Below are positions 35,065 through 43,920 of a stretch of 64,000 bases of DNA, piece after piece. Under the pieces are notes generated by a model. The model saw only the letters and a list, made by a program, of their open reading frames with translations, did not search any database and was not told where the DNA came from. Source of the DNA: Desulfovibrio sp. (lineage in GTDB: Bacteria > Desulfobacterota > Desulfovibrionia > Desulfovibrionales > Desulfovibrionaceae); contig NZ_WASP01000006.1 of assembly GCF_009712225.1 (NCBI RefSeq), positions 474,448 to 538,447 on the forward strand, given 5' to 3'. Position numbers and translations under genes: made by a program. Position 1 is the stretch's first letter. Each line of letters opens with the position of its first letter.

Positions 35065-35739
35065 ATGCTGTGCAATTCAAGCCTAAGCCTTGCCGAAAAT
35101 GCTCATCGCCAGAACCGGACCATGCCCTGCGCCAGTGCGGTTACCGAAATAATCCATCAGCTCGCTGAATCACTGGGCAAGGCGATTGACGCAAAAGACA
35201 CCTATACACTGGCTCACTCAGAAGAAGTAGCTGTCATATCCCAAACTCTGGCCCTCTCCATGGGCCTTGGTCACCAGATGGCAGACCTTATCCACGTGGC
35301 AGGGCATTTGCACGATCTTGGCAAAATTGGCGTGCCGGATGAAATACTGGCCAAAACCACTACCCTAACGCCAAAAGAGTGGCTGGCAATTCGCAGGCAC
35401 CCGGATATCGGCGCAGACATTTTGGCTCCCATCGCCTGCCTGCGAGAATGTGGCATTGTGGATATGGTTCGGGCGCATCACGAACGCTTTGACGGTAGTG
35501 GTTACCCCCAGGGGCTTGCTGGTGGGCATATTCCGCTTGGCGCGAGAATCATTGCTGTGGCAGACAGCCTTTCGGCCATGCTGCAGTCGCGGCCCTACCG
35601 CGCAGCAAAAACATTTGATGAAGCCTGCCGCGAAATAGCCCACGGCACGGGCAGCCAGTTTGACCCCAAGGTTGTGGCGGCATTCGCACGTGTTAGGGAT
35701 CGCCTGCGCGACCTTGTTGCCATGCTGCGCATTGAATAA
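35065..35739 (+). CDS. HD-GYP domain c-di-GMP phosphodiesterase
   Basis: A 224-aa soluble, single-domain protein. ATG 35065 follows AAGGA (35053-35057). The metal-binding His-Asp pair is at 83-84 in 'HLHDLGKIGVP', and the extended motif 'HHERFDGSGYPQGL' at 138-151 contains the GYP triplet. HD-GYP enzymes hydrolyse c-di-GMP to pGpG or GMP. It has no receiver or membrane domain, so its control must come from a partner or from expression. With the cyclase at 24.6-26.2 kb and the PilZ protein at 28.9 kb it completes a make/sense/break set within 11 kb. Confidence 0.9.
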   Translation: MLCNSSLSLAENAHRQNRTMPCASAVTEIIHQLAESLGKAIDAKDTYTLAHSEEVAVISQTLALSMGLGHQMADLIHVAGHLHDLGKIGVPDEILAKTTTLTPKEWLAIRRHPDIGADILAPIACLRECGIVDMVRAHHERFDGSGYPQGLAGGHIPLGARIIAVADSLSAMLQSRPYRAAKTFDEACREIAHGTGSQFDPKVVAAFARVRDRLRDLVAMLRIE

Positions 35740-36108
35740 TTCCCCTTCGTAAAACCGTACTTCTCCTACAAGCAACACCGGCATACGCCTGGGCATGAAA
35801 CGCCGTGCCCCGGCGTGCCCGGGCTGTCTTTATGCTCCCCAATAGGCGAGCCTGAGACATACCCAAATTGTTTGACTGCCATACGACAACAGGTTATTTT
35901 ATCGTTTTGGCAAATGCTCGGCATGCCTTTCCCCGATTACGCTCTTCGCTCCAACCTGCTGTCCACTGCGCGCCCAAGATCGCGCAGGCCGCATGTGGCG
36001 CGCCGATAGCGGGCCAGCCAGCACTTCTGCCTTTCGTCGGCTCTTGCACTTCGTCAGCCGAATGGTGCTTGCCGCTCACACCAGACCTCTGAATTTCAGG
36101 CAGTTCTT
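35740..36108. other. Intergenic region before prfC
   Basis: 369 nt without a supported gene. A nested hairpin lies at 35789-35823 (CCTGGGCA with TGCCCGGG, inner CGCCG/CGGCG) but only a weak T-tract follows. Two short frames (35815-36009, 35868-36092) lack ribosome sites. Confidence 0.4.
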
Positions 36109-37728
36109 ATGCAAACAAACATATCGTCGGCCATAAGCCGTGAAGCGCTCAGACGCCGCACTTTCGGCATTATTTCGCACCCTGACGCAGGTAAAACAAC
36201 CCTTACCGAAAAGCTGCTGCTGTTCGGTGGGGCCATTCAGATGGCCGGTGCGGTCAAGGCCAAAAAGGCCCAGCGCCACGCCACGTCCGACTGGATGGAA
36301 GTGGAGCGCGAGCGCGGCATCTCCGTTTCCTCATCGGTGATGAAGTTCACCTACGCCGACCATATCATCAATCTGCTTGATACACCCGGTCACCAGGACT
36401 TTTCAGAAGACACCTACCGCGTGCTCACGGCGGTGGACTCTGCCCTTATGGTCATCGACTCGGTCAAGGGTGTTGAAACGCAGACCCGCAAGCTCATGGA
36501 AGTGTGCCGCATGCGCGACACGCCCATTCTCACCTTTATCAACAAGCTTGACCGCGAAGGCCGCGACGCCTTTGACCTGCTGAGTGATATCGAGCAGACT
36601 CTGGGTATTCAGGCTGCCCCCATGACCTGGCCCATCGGCATGGGCAAGAGCTTTCAGGGGGTGTACGACATCGAGCGTCAGGCGATCCGCTTTTTTGCTG
36701 AAGACGGCAAAAAGTCCTCGCGTCCCAAGGAAGCCCTGACCATCAACGGCCTTAACGACCCCCAGCTTGCAGAACTTATTGGTGAAGATGCTGCCGAGCA
36801 GCTGCGCACTGAAATCGACCTGCTGGAGGGCGCTGGCTATCCCTTTGACAAGGAAATGTACCTCAAGGGCAAGCAGACCCCGGTATTTTTTGGCAGCGCC
36901 GTCAACAACTTTGGCGTACAGGAGCTGCTTGATACCCTTGTGCGTCTTGCACCCGGCCCGATTCCCCGAGTGGCCGAATGCGCCACGGGCGAACGGCTTG
37001 TTAATCCGCTTGAAGAAGACTTTTCCGGCGTGGTTTTCAAGATTCAGGCCAACATGGACCCGGCCCACCGCGACAGAATAGCTTTCATGCGCATCTGTTC
37101 CGGCAGGTTTGAGCGCGGCATGAAGGTCAAACACCACCGCATCGGCAAGGAAGTGCAGCTTTCGCGCGCCATCACCTTTATGGCCCAGGATCGTGAAGGT
37201 GTGGAAGATGCGTGGCCCGGCGACATTATCGGCCTGCACAACCACGGCACGCTCAAGATCGGCGACACGCTCACCACTTCAGAACCGCTCAAGTTTACGG
37301 GCATCCCCAATTTTTCGCCCGAGCATTTCCGCCGTGTGCAGCTGGCCGACCCGCTGCGTTCAAAACAGCTGGCCAAGGGCCTCAAGCAACTGGCCGAAGA
37401 AGGTGCCATTCAAGTTTTTCGACCCATCATGGACAGCTCACATATTCTTGGCGCAGTGGGTGTGCTGCAGTTTGATGTCATCATTGCCCGCCTCAAGGCA
37501 GAGTATGGCGTTACCGCGGTGTACGAACCCTCGCCTATTTCGGCTGCCCGATGGATAACCTCAAACGACCGGGCCGCCCTTGAGTCATTCAAGTCTGACC
37601 AGCAGTCAAGCCTCGCGTATGATGGCGACGAATGCCTGGCCATACTTTCTACCAGCGAATGGAAGCTTTCGCGTATCATTGAAGAATGGCCGCAAATCAC
37701 CTTCCACACTACGCGCGAAATCAGATAG
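36109..37728 (+). CDS. prfC: Peptide chain release factor 3 (PrfC/RF3)
   Basis: A 539-aa translational GTPase that recycles RF1/RF2 from the ribosome after termination. GTP-binding motifs are G1 'HPDAGKTT' (near residue 24), G3 '[14 protein letters not shown]' and G4 'NKLD'. The domain 2 and C-terminal stretches ('[26 protein letters not shown]', '[12 protein letters not shown]') are RF3-specific and separate it from EF-G. ATG 36109 has only a weak purine site upstream. Length is normal. Terminator at 37758-37804. Confidence 0.96.
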   Translation: MQTNISSAISREALRRRTFGIISHPDAGKTTLTEKLLLFGGAIQMAGAVKAKKAQRHATSDWMEVERERGISVSSSVMKFTYADHIINLLDTPGHQDFSEDTYRVLTAVDSALMVIDSVKGVETQTRKLMEVCRMRDTPILTFINKLDREGRDAFDLLSDIEQTLGIQAAPMTWPIGMGKSFQGVYDIERQAIRFFAEDGKKSSRPKEALTINGLNDPQLAELIGEDAAEQLRTEIDLLEGAGYPFDKEMYLKGKQTPVFFGSAVNNFGVQELLDTLVRLAPGPIPRVAECATGERLVNPLEEDFSGVVFKIQANMDPAHRDRIAFMRICSGRFERGMKVKHHRIGKEVQLSRAITFMAQDREGVEDAWPGDIIGLHNHGTLKIGDTLTTSEPLKFTGIPNFSPEHFRRVQLADPLRSKQLAKGLKQLAEEGAIQVFRPIMDSSHILGAVGVLQFDVIIARLKAEYGVTAVYEPSPISAARWITSNDRAALESFKSDQQSSLAYDGDECLAILSTSEWKLSRIIEEWPQITFHTTREIR

Positions 37729-37757
37729 TAAACGCTGCCATATTCCTGAGCTAAACA

Positions 37758-37804
37758 AACACGCACTGCCGCTCTGAACGACAGAGGGATAGTGCGTGTT
37801 TTTT
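37758..37804 (+). terminator. Terminator of prfC
   Basis: AACACGCACT (37758-37767) pairs with AGTGCGTGTT (37791-37800), with an inner CTCTG/CAGAG stem, and runs into a T-rich stretch. Confidence 0.85.
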
Positions 37805-38034
37805 ATATGCTAGTGCAGCCCACGTACCCATATGCTACAAACGACCAATCTCTTGCCAAAAAATAAAAAATACGGTATGATTACAAGAAAAAGAAATGTT
37901 TTTTGATCTTCTTCTTCCGCCCTTATGATAGAAAAACAGTCCGTATATTTTGTCATATGACTGCAATTTTAATTAAATACTTTATATTGTTACCACTGTT
38001 TTTCTTTCTAACAGTTAATAACAAGGATTGTATC

Positions 38035-39786
38035 GTGCTAAGCATTAAAAATAAATTGAGTTCTTTTTCAACCCTCCGAAAAATAAGATTTTTGTCGACA
38101 GCTGTCTTGTTAATTTCAGTAGTATTGCACTTTTTTAATCCCACCTATGAAGGTCCTATCCCAGCACCGTCAGACAAACAGAATAATGCCTATATTTCAC
38201 CGCTGTCTCGCTATATATACTGGCGAAACCCGGTATGGACATTGGAAAATGGAGATTCCGAGTCTTCGCCACAAGAATCAAACCTCTTGCTTTTTGAAAA
38301 CGGTACACAGCTTGGCCCTGCACATAGTACACATAGTGATATTCGTTCCAAAGGCACTGGTGCGTATTCACACTGGGGCGGAGCTCTGTACTTTAGTTCC
38401 TCCGATAATACTGACCCCAGAGCTAATGGCCGCACGTATACCATAAAGGTCAGCCTGGGACTTCGCTGGTGGATAACACTACTGAGCTTTGTTTCTGGTG
38501 GAATATTGGCGTTCAGCTATTTGCCCTTTCTGATGAGATATTCTTTTTTTCGCATATCTATCTTAAATTTTACATTTTTTTTGGGATTGATCATTATTGT
38601 TTGTGCGGCTGGTGAAATATATCTCCGGATGGTCAAGGGAATTAAAAATTCATCAACATTACTTGAAACTGTTCCGCAAATTGGAAATATCTACACTCCA
38701 AATTCTACAGTGCATTGGACAAACTACACAGATTTTTCTGTTACAGAACAAGTAAATTCTCTTGGCTTTGTTGATCGCGAGCCCCCCGTTTCAAAAAAAC
38801 AACCCAACGAAGTGCGCATTGCATTTATTGGCGACAGCTTTGTTGAATCTTTGCAGGTTCATAACAATCAAAAAAGCCATGTTATACTAGAAAAATGGCT
38901 GAATAGTAAAAACAGCAAGTACAAATTTACTGCGGCAGCATATGGCTATTCAGGTACTGGGCAGGTCAACCAACTGCCGTACTATGATTTTTTTGCAAAA
39001 GAGTTTAGGCCGGATTATGTTGTGCTCGTGATTGTCAGCAATGACTTTTCGGACAATTGTCCTGTTCATGTTGCGTTGAGAAATGGATGGGATCCAGAAC
39101 ACAACCCCCGCCCCACGGTGCAAAAAGACCCAGATGGAAAATTTTTCATACTTGAACCGCAGTTAGATTACGCTGGATACCTTTTGCCTGCCAGTACAAC
39201 AACCCCTGCGACCACCCTGTTTGCCAAAATTCGCAAAGGGCTCTTCAAGTACAGCATGCTGTATAAATATGTTTCAATATCCTTGCAGCTTAACTATCAT
39301 CTAAATATTGGCATATTCTCAGGAGAATATGCCAATGACAACATTATTGGTCAAAGATTGAACTTTCTGAAACAAAACAAAAAGTATCATGACCTAGTTA
39401 AAGATGAAGATGGTGTTGATTTAATGAATCTAGATTATCAGTTTGACAAAAAGGACATGTCACCACTTACAATTGATGGCATTGCAAGAACTGATTTTGC
39501 AATTTCGGAATGGAAACACCGTGCAGAGGCAGATGGTTTTAAATTGGTAGCATTATTATCTCATTCTACGAGCATGTACTGCCAAAAGGATTCACTCATA
39601 CGTGAACGGTTTGTTCAAATTTTCGATAAATATCGCATCCAGCATTTCGATCAATGCGACACAATACTCAATTCGGGGCACCTACCTTCTGAAGCAAATT
39701 TCAGCCATGACGGACACTGGAATACCCAGGGGCATATTTGGGCCGCTGAAACATTGTTTCCATATTTTGAGGATGCAATTCGCTGA
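38035..39786 (+). CDS. Membrane-anchored SGNH hydrolase, AT-rich gene 1
   Basis: I choose GTG 38035 because AAGGA (38023-38027) sits 7 nt upstream; the frame is open from TTG 37903 with an ATG at 37957, giving alternative longer N-termini. The 583-aa form has one transmembrane helix near residues 17-34, an extracytoplasmic stretch of about 105 residues, two more helices (about 145-167 and 172-192), and then an SGNH/GDSL-type hydrolase domain from about residue 255. The nucleophile motif is 'FIGDSFVES' (Ser268) and the Asp/His pair lies in 'HDGHWNTQGH' (Asp559, His561). Such proteins add or remove acyl groups on polysaccharides. The gene is clearly more AT-rich than its neighbours, suggesting acquisition by transfer. 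It heads the carbamoyltransferase cassette. Confidence 0.75.
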   Translation: MLSIKNKLSSFSTLRKIRFLSTAVLLISVVLHFFNPTYEGPIPAPSDKQNNAYISPLSRYIYWRNPVWTLENGDSESSPQESNLLLFENGTQLGPAHSTHSDIRSKGTGAYSHWGGALYFSSSDNTDPRANGRTYTIKVSLGLRWWITLLSFVSGGILAFSYLPFLMRYSFFRISILNFTFFLGLIIIVCAAGEIYLRMVKGIKNSSTLLETVPQIGNIYTPNSTVHWTNYTDFSVTEQVNSLGFVDREPPVSKKQPNEVRIAFIGDSFVESLQVHNNQKSHVILEKWLNSKNSKYKFTAAAYGYSGTGQVNQLPYYDFFAKEFRPDYVVLVIVSNDFSDNCPVHVALRNGWDPEHNPRPTVQKDPDGKFFILEPQLDYAGYLLPASTTTPATTLFAKIRKGLFKYSMLYKYVSISLQLNYHLNIGIFSGEYANDNIIGQRLNFLKQNKKYHDLVKDEDGVDLMNLDYQFDKKDMSPLTIDGIARTDFAISEWKHRAEADGFKLVALLSHSTSMYCQKDSLIRERFVQIFDKYRIQHFDQCDTILNSGHLPSEANFSHDGHWNTQGHIWAAETLFPYFEDAIR

Positions 39787-40042
39787 ACCCAATATGGATA
39801 CTAATGTTGAGCCTCCCCAAAGCTTTATCTCTGTTTTGTGGGAGGCATTCATTCGCAATGTTCTGTATTCTACGGTTATGCAACGTGAAAGACATTGCTT
39901 CTATTACCCTGCTGTGACATTCTACTTGTGTGGAATGCCATCCATGCACATATAAGGTGTGTAACACCCCCTCTCTCTCTTTTGAGATTGAGTATGTGCC
40001 AAGAAATTATACACGACGCATAAAGTGCGACATGAATTTGTT

Positions 40043-41176
40043 ATGTTGAAAAAAATTCTGATTTATTTGATTATAAGTATTGCCATGCTTGAGGTGGCGT
40101 CCTTTTTTTACATAAAATATGTAAATACAAATATCCAGATGCCTTCCTACAGCTTTGTAAATGTCAACAGTAAGTTCTGGACATTCAGTGACGAGCATTT
40201 TGGTGTATGGCATCATCCATCGTCCACATATTTACATAAAAAGGCGTGCTTCACAGAAACCTACGTCTCCAACGCCTACGGCATGCGCGACAAGGAACGC
40301 ACCAGGGACGCAGATCAGCAACGCGTTGTAATTCTGGGTGACTCCTTTATAGAAGGCTGGGGCAACAAGGCTGAAAACAGGCTGTCAAACCTCTTGGAAG
40401 TCAAAACAGGCAAGGAAGTGCTGAACTTTGGCACTTCTGGTGGCTTTGGCACCATTCAGGAATGGCTTCAATACAAGTATATGGTAAAAAATTTCCGGCA
40501 CGATGTTGTCATGCTGGGTATTTTGCCCCGCAACGATTTTGAGGACAACAGCCTCGAATTTTACCATACTCAGGATACAGACGATTATAGACCTTTTCTC
40601 GTGGGCGAGTACCCGAGTTACAAACTCTTTTATCCTGTAAATACGTTGCCAAACCCCACGCGCCTGCAGGCTTTTGGCAAGAGTCTGCAACTCACGGTGC
40701 TGGAATGGAGCTGCCTGTACCGTGTGGCAATTTACCTGCACGACTTCAAGATCGACAACATGAAACTTGTGCCGCGATGGGCACCGGAAAAAACAAGTGA
40801 CCCTTCCGGAAGCTCCATGTATTATGCAGTTCCAGATAATGAATGGAACATCATGCGCTACTCGCTTGAACAACTTGTAGCCGAAGCGGGCAAACGCAAG
40901 GTTATTTTGTTCACCATTCCAGCCTATCAGGATTTTGAACACTACGACGGCAAGGAGCCACCCCTGGCTCAGAAACTGCGAGAGCTGGCAAACCGCACAG
41001 GCGCAACCTATGTGGACCTTATGCCCGCCATGGTAGCCAGAGGCGTTAAATACCCTGATCTGTACTTTAGTTGCGACAAGCACTGGAATGCGTTTGGCAA
41101 CGCCGTTGCCGCCGATATTCTGGAACCCTACGTGCGAGCCGCGCTGCAATCTGCCCCCGCTGCAAAAGGTAACTGA
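40043..41176 (+). CDS. Signal-anchored SGNH hydrolase-like protein 2
   Basis: The 377-aa product has an N-terminal signal anchor (about residues 5-25) and one extracytoplasmic SGNH domain. 'VVILGDSFIEGWG' gives nucleophile Ser101; 'FGTSGGFGT' supplies the Gly block; 'PRNDFEDN' the Asn block; 'CDKHWNAFGN' the Asp345/His347 pair. The start is uncertain: ATG 40043 and GTG 40025 are both possible and neither has a good ribosome site. Its stop overlaps the SxtJ-like gene start by 1 nt, tying it to the cassette. Its arrangement resembles AlgJ/AlgX-type O-acetyltransferase partners, but the family cannot be fixed by eye. The first 200 nt are AT-rich, the rest matches the host. Confidence 0.78.
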   Translation: MLKKILIYLIISIAMLEVASFFYIKYVNTNIQMPSYSFVNVNSKFWTFSDEHFGVWHHPSSTYLHKKACFTETYVSNAYGMRDKERTRDADQQRVVILGDSFIEGWGNKAENRLSNLLEVKTGKEVLNFGTSGGFGTIQEWLQYKYMVKNFRHDVVMLGILPRNDFEDNSLEFYHTQDTDDYRPFLVGEYPSYKLFYPVNTLPNPTRLQAFGKSLQLTVLEWSCLYRVAIYLHDFKIDNMKLVPRWAPEKTSDPSGSSMYYAVPDNEWNIMRYSLEQLVAEAGKRKVILFTIPAYQDFEHYDGKEPPLAQKLRELANRTGATYVDLMPAMVARGVKYPDLYFSCDKHWNAFGNAVAADILEPYVRAALQSAPAAKGN

Positions 41177-41586
41177 TGCAAGAACGCAAACTTTATTTTG
41201 GTTTTTTACCTGCTTCCGTGAACGACAAGGAATGTGCCGATACCGCCATGGCCATGACCCTTATATGTCTGCTGGTGATTACGTATATCCGCTCGCTTGC
41301 TCTGTTGCCCCTTGCCATCGTGCTGTTGCTGCTTGGCATGGTGTGGCCTCGCGCGTACAAGCCACTTGCAATGCTTTGGCTTGGCATTTCCTTGCTGCTG
41401 GGCTCCGTTATGTCGCGCGTTGTGTTGAGCATAATCTTTGCGGTTATTGTAACGCCCATCGCGCTGGTCATGCGTCTGTTCGGACACGATCCCATGCGCC
41501 GCAAGGCCTGGAAAAAAGGCACGGATTCCACCTTTGTAACTCGTGACTATCTTGTCGAAGCAAAAGATCTGGAACATCCATTTTAG
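41176..41586 (+). CDS. SxtJ-like small membrane protein
   Basis: The 136-aa protein has three to four hydrophobic helices between residues 28 and 103, with a conserved-looking start 'SVNDKECADTAMAMTLI' and a cytoplasmic tail of charged residues. Proteins of this type are known as the SxtJ family, named from the saxitoxin cluster, and are found next to NodU-type carbamoyltransferases. Function is unknown; a membrane partner of the transferase is the obvious guess. ATG 41176 overlaps the previous stop (TGATG). The DUF5989-like gene follows 23 nt later. Confidence 0.75.
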   Translation: MQERKLYFGFLPASVNDKECADTAMAMTLICLLVITYIRSLALLPLAIVLLLLGMVWPRAYKPLAMLWLGISLLLGSVMSRVVLSIIFAVIVTPIALVMRLFGHDPMRRKAWKKGTDSTFVTRDYLVEAKDLEHPF

Positions 41587-41609
41587 GGTGCGTTCCACAG
41601 GAGATATTT

Positions 41610-41759
41610 ATGGATTTTCTTAAAGACCTGCTGCAATTTTTTATGCAGCGCAAAAAATTCTGGCTGCTCCCTCTTGTTATCGTTCTGCTGCTTTTTGGCG
41701 TACTTGTGGTGATGACCAGCGGCTCGGCGATAGCACCCTTTATTTATTCAGTTTTCTAA
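41610..41759 (+). CDS. DUF5989-like 49-residue membrane protein (SxtK-like)
   Basis: This gene is easily missed because of its length. ATG 41610 is preceded by CAGGAG at 41598-41603 and the frame closes at TAA 41757-41759. The protein is MDFLKDLLQFF, a basic patch (QRKK), one transmembrane helix (about residues 18-36) and a short tail ending 'IAPFIYSVF'. The size, the single helix after a basic patch, and its place between an SxtJ-like gene and a carbamoyltransferase match the DUF5989/SxtK family. Function unknown. Confidence 0.78.
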   Translation: MDFLKDLLQFFMQRKKFWLLPLVIVLLLFGVLVVMTSGSAIAPFIYSVF

Positions 41760-41804
41760 TCACGCACGCTTGGCGCGCCGCGCCTGCAATACACGGAGTC
41801 TTTA

Positions 41805-43664
41805 ATGCCCATGGCCATTCTTGGCATATCTGCTTATTACCACGATTCTGCCGCCGTATTGTTTGTTGACGGCAAAATTGTGGCCGCCGCTCATGAAGAA
41901 AGGTTTTCGCGCATCAAGCACGATTCAGGCTTTCCGCGTAACGCGGCGGCCTATGTTCTGCGCGAGGGCGGGCTGAATATTGCTGATCTGGAGGCTGTCG
42001 CTTTTTACGACAAGCCCTACCTCAAATTTGAACGTCTGCTCGAAACATACAATGGCTTTGCCCCTTCCGGGCTGCGCAGTTTTCTTTCTGCCATACCGGT
42101 CTGGATCAAGGAAAAACTGTTCATGCGCGGCATGCTGCGCGATGCCATTGCAAAGCTTGGCCCCGGCTCACCCAAGGTGCTTTTTCCAGAGCACCACCTT
42201 TCTCATGCGGCCAGTGCCTTTTATCCCTCGCCTTTTGACAGGGCGGCCATTCTGACCATCGATGGTGTGGGAGAATGGGCAACCACCACCATCGGCATGG
42301 GTGAAAACGCCCAGATACGCATCCTCAAAGAACAGCAGTTTCCCCATTCACTGGGACTGCTGTACACGGCCTTTACGGCATACTGCGGTTTTAAGGTCAA
42401 TTCGGGCGAATACAAGCTAATGGGGCTTGCGCCCTACGGCGACGGCGACCTTGAGCTTGTGGCAAGGCTTAAAAAGGCCATTTGCGATACGCTGGTGGAC
42501 ATTCGTGAAGACGGCTCCCTGCTGCTGAACATGGACTACTTTGATTATGCAACGGGCCTACGCATGTACAAGCGCGCCAAGTGGGAAAAGCTTCTGGGCA
42601 TACCACCGCGCGATGCGGAAAGCGAAATCGGCCAGGAATATATGGCTCTCGCGCTTGCCATCCAGCAGGTGACAGAAGAAATCGTGCTCAGGCTTGCCCG
42701 CACCGCGCGCGAGCTGACCGGCTGCGAAAACCTTGTCATGGCTGGTGGCGTGGCCCTTAACTGCGTGGCCAACGGCCTGCTCATACGCAAGGGCATTTTC
42801 AAGAATGTGTGGATTCAGCCCGCATCGGGCGACTCTGGCGGCGCATTGGGCGCAGCGTATGCCGCATGGCACATCTGGGCGGGCAATGAGCGCCCCTCCC
42901 CTAATGGCGTTGACGCCATGCAGGGGGCATACCTGGGACCAGAGTTTTCGCGCAACGATATCATGCGCGTGGTGCGCAGGTTCAATGCGCCCCACAAGGA
43001 ATACGCCAGCACAGATGTGCTGTACTCTACTGTTGCGCAGCACCTTGCAGACGGCGCGGTGGTTGGCTGGTTTCAGGGGCGCATGGAATACGGTCCCCGT
43101 GCCCTTGGCGACAGATCCATTCTTGGCGATCCCAGGCGGCCAGAAATGCAGAAAAAACTGAACCTCAAGATCAAGTTCCGTGAAGGATTCCGTCCCTTCG
43201 CCCCTTCGGTGCTTGAAGAATACTGTGCGGAATGGTTTGATCTTGAGCCCACGTCGCCCTACATGCTGGTGTGTGCCCCGGTGGCGCAAAAACACCGCAT
43301 ACCGCTGCCGGACAATGTGCGTGAACTGCCACTTTACGACCGCCTGTACCTGCAACGCTCTACGGTACCGGCAATCACGCATGTGGACGGTTCTGCCCGT
43401 ATTCAAAGCGTCTCGCGCAGCACAAATCCCCGCTACTGGGGGCTGATTGATACCTTCAGGCGCGAACAGGGATGCCCCATGGTGGTAAACACCAGCTTTA
43501 ACGTACGCGGCGAACCTATTGTGTGCACGCCGCTTGACGCATACACCTGTTTTATGCGTACTGAAATGGACTTTCTTGTATTGGGCGACATTGTTTTTGA
43601 CAAACGTGACCAGCCTGAGTGGCAGGAAAATGTAGACTTCAAGTCCATTTTCACCCTCGACTAA
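41805..43664 (+). CDS. NodU/SxtI-type O-carbamoyltransferase
   Basis: A 619-aa enzyme that transfers a carbamoyl group from carbamoyl phosphate, via carbamoyl adenylate, to a hydroxyl. The N-terminal Kae1-like ASKHA domain opens 'ILGISAYYHDSAAVLF' and has the metal-binding 'HHLSHAASAF' near residue 130; 'MAGGVALNCVANG' follows near 313, and the C-terminal YrdC-like domain carries 'GRMEYGPRALGDRSILGDPR' and 'VNTSFNVRGEPIV'. All are family hallmarks. Two ATGs (41805, 41811) are possible; a weak CGGAG lies upstream. The acceptor is unknown: sugars in Nod factor or O-antigen, or antibiotics, in relatives. The SGNH and small membrane neighbours point to a surface glycan. Confidence 0.92.
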   Translation: MPMAILGISAYYHDSAAVLFVDGKIVAAAHEERFSRIKHDSGFPRNAAAYVLREGGLNIADLEAVAFYDKPYLKFERLLETYNGFAPSGLRSFLSAIPVWIKEKLFMRGMLRDAIAKLGPGSPKVLFPEHHLSHAASAFYPSPFDRAAILTIDGVGEWATTTIGMGENAQIRILKEQQFPHSLGLLYTAFTAYCGFKVNSGEYKLMGLAPYGDGDLELVARLKKAICDTLVDIREDGSLLLNMDYFDYATGLRMYKRAKWEKLLGIPPRDAESEIGQEYMALALAIQQVTEEIVLRLARTARELTGCENLVMAGGVALNCVANGLLIRKGIFKNVWIQPASGDSGGALGAAYAAWHIWAGNERPSPNGVDAMQGAYLGPEFSRNDIMRVVRRFNAPHKEYASTDVLYSTVAQHLADGAVVGWFQGRMEYGPRALGDRSILGDPRRPEMQKKLNLKIKFREGFRPFAPSVLEEYCAEWFDLEPTSPYMLVCAPVAQKHRIPLPDNVRELPLYDRLYLQRSTVPAITHVDGSARIQSVSRSTNPRYWGLIDTFRREQGCPMVVNTSFNVRGEPIVCTPLDAYTCFMRTEMDFLVLGDIVFDKRDQPEWQENVDFKSIFTLD

Positions 43665-43690
43665 CACACACCGCATACAAGCCATACTAT

Positions 43691-43734
43691 AAATTCAGGG
43701 CGAAACTCTGTTGCAAGAGTTTCGCCCTGAATTT
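43691..43734. terminator. Perfect 19-bp hairpin after the carbamoyltransferase
   Basis: Positions 43691-43709 and 43716-43734 are exact reverse complements around a 6-nt loop (core GGGCGAAACTCT). No long T-run is present on either side, but it lies between convergent genes and probably ends both transcripts. Confidence 0.7.
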
Positions 43735-43920
43735 ATATGTTTTGCAACAAGGCAATATGGTTCAATTTTGGTAGCAGTTCCGCATGATTGGCTGCACCTG
43801 ATTTGGCAAAAATAACATTGCGGACAAGACCTGCGCAAAATAGGAAAGGCGAGCACCGGAACAAACCGATGCCCGCCCGATAAATTCTGCAGCAATACGT
43901 CAGGGCAAGCGAGATACTCT

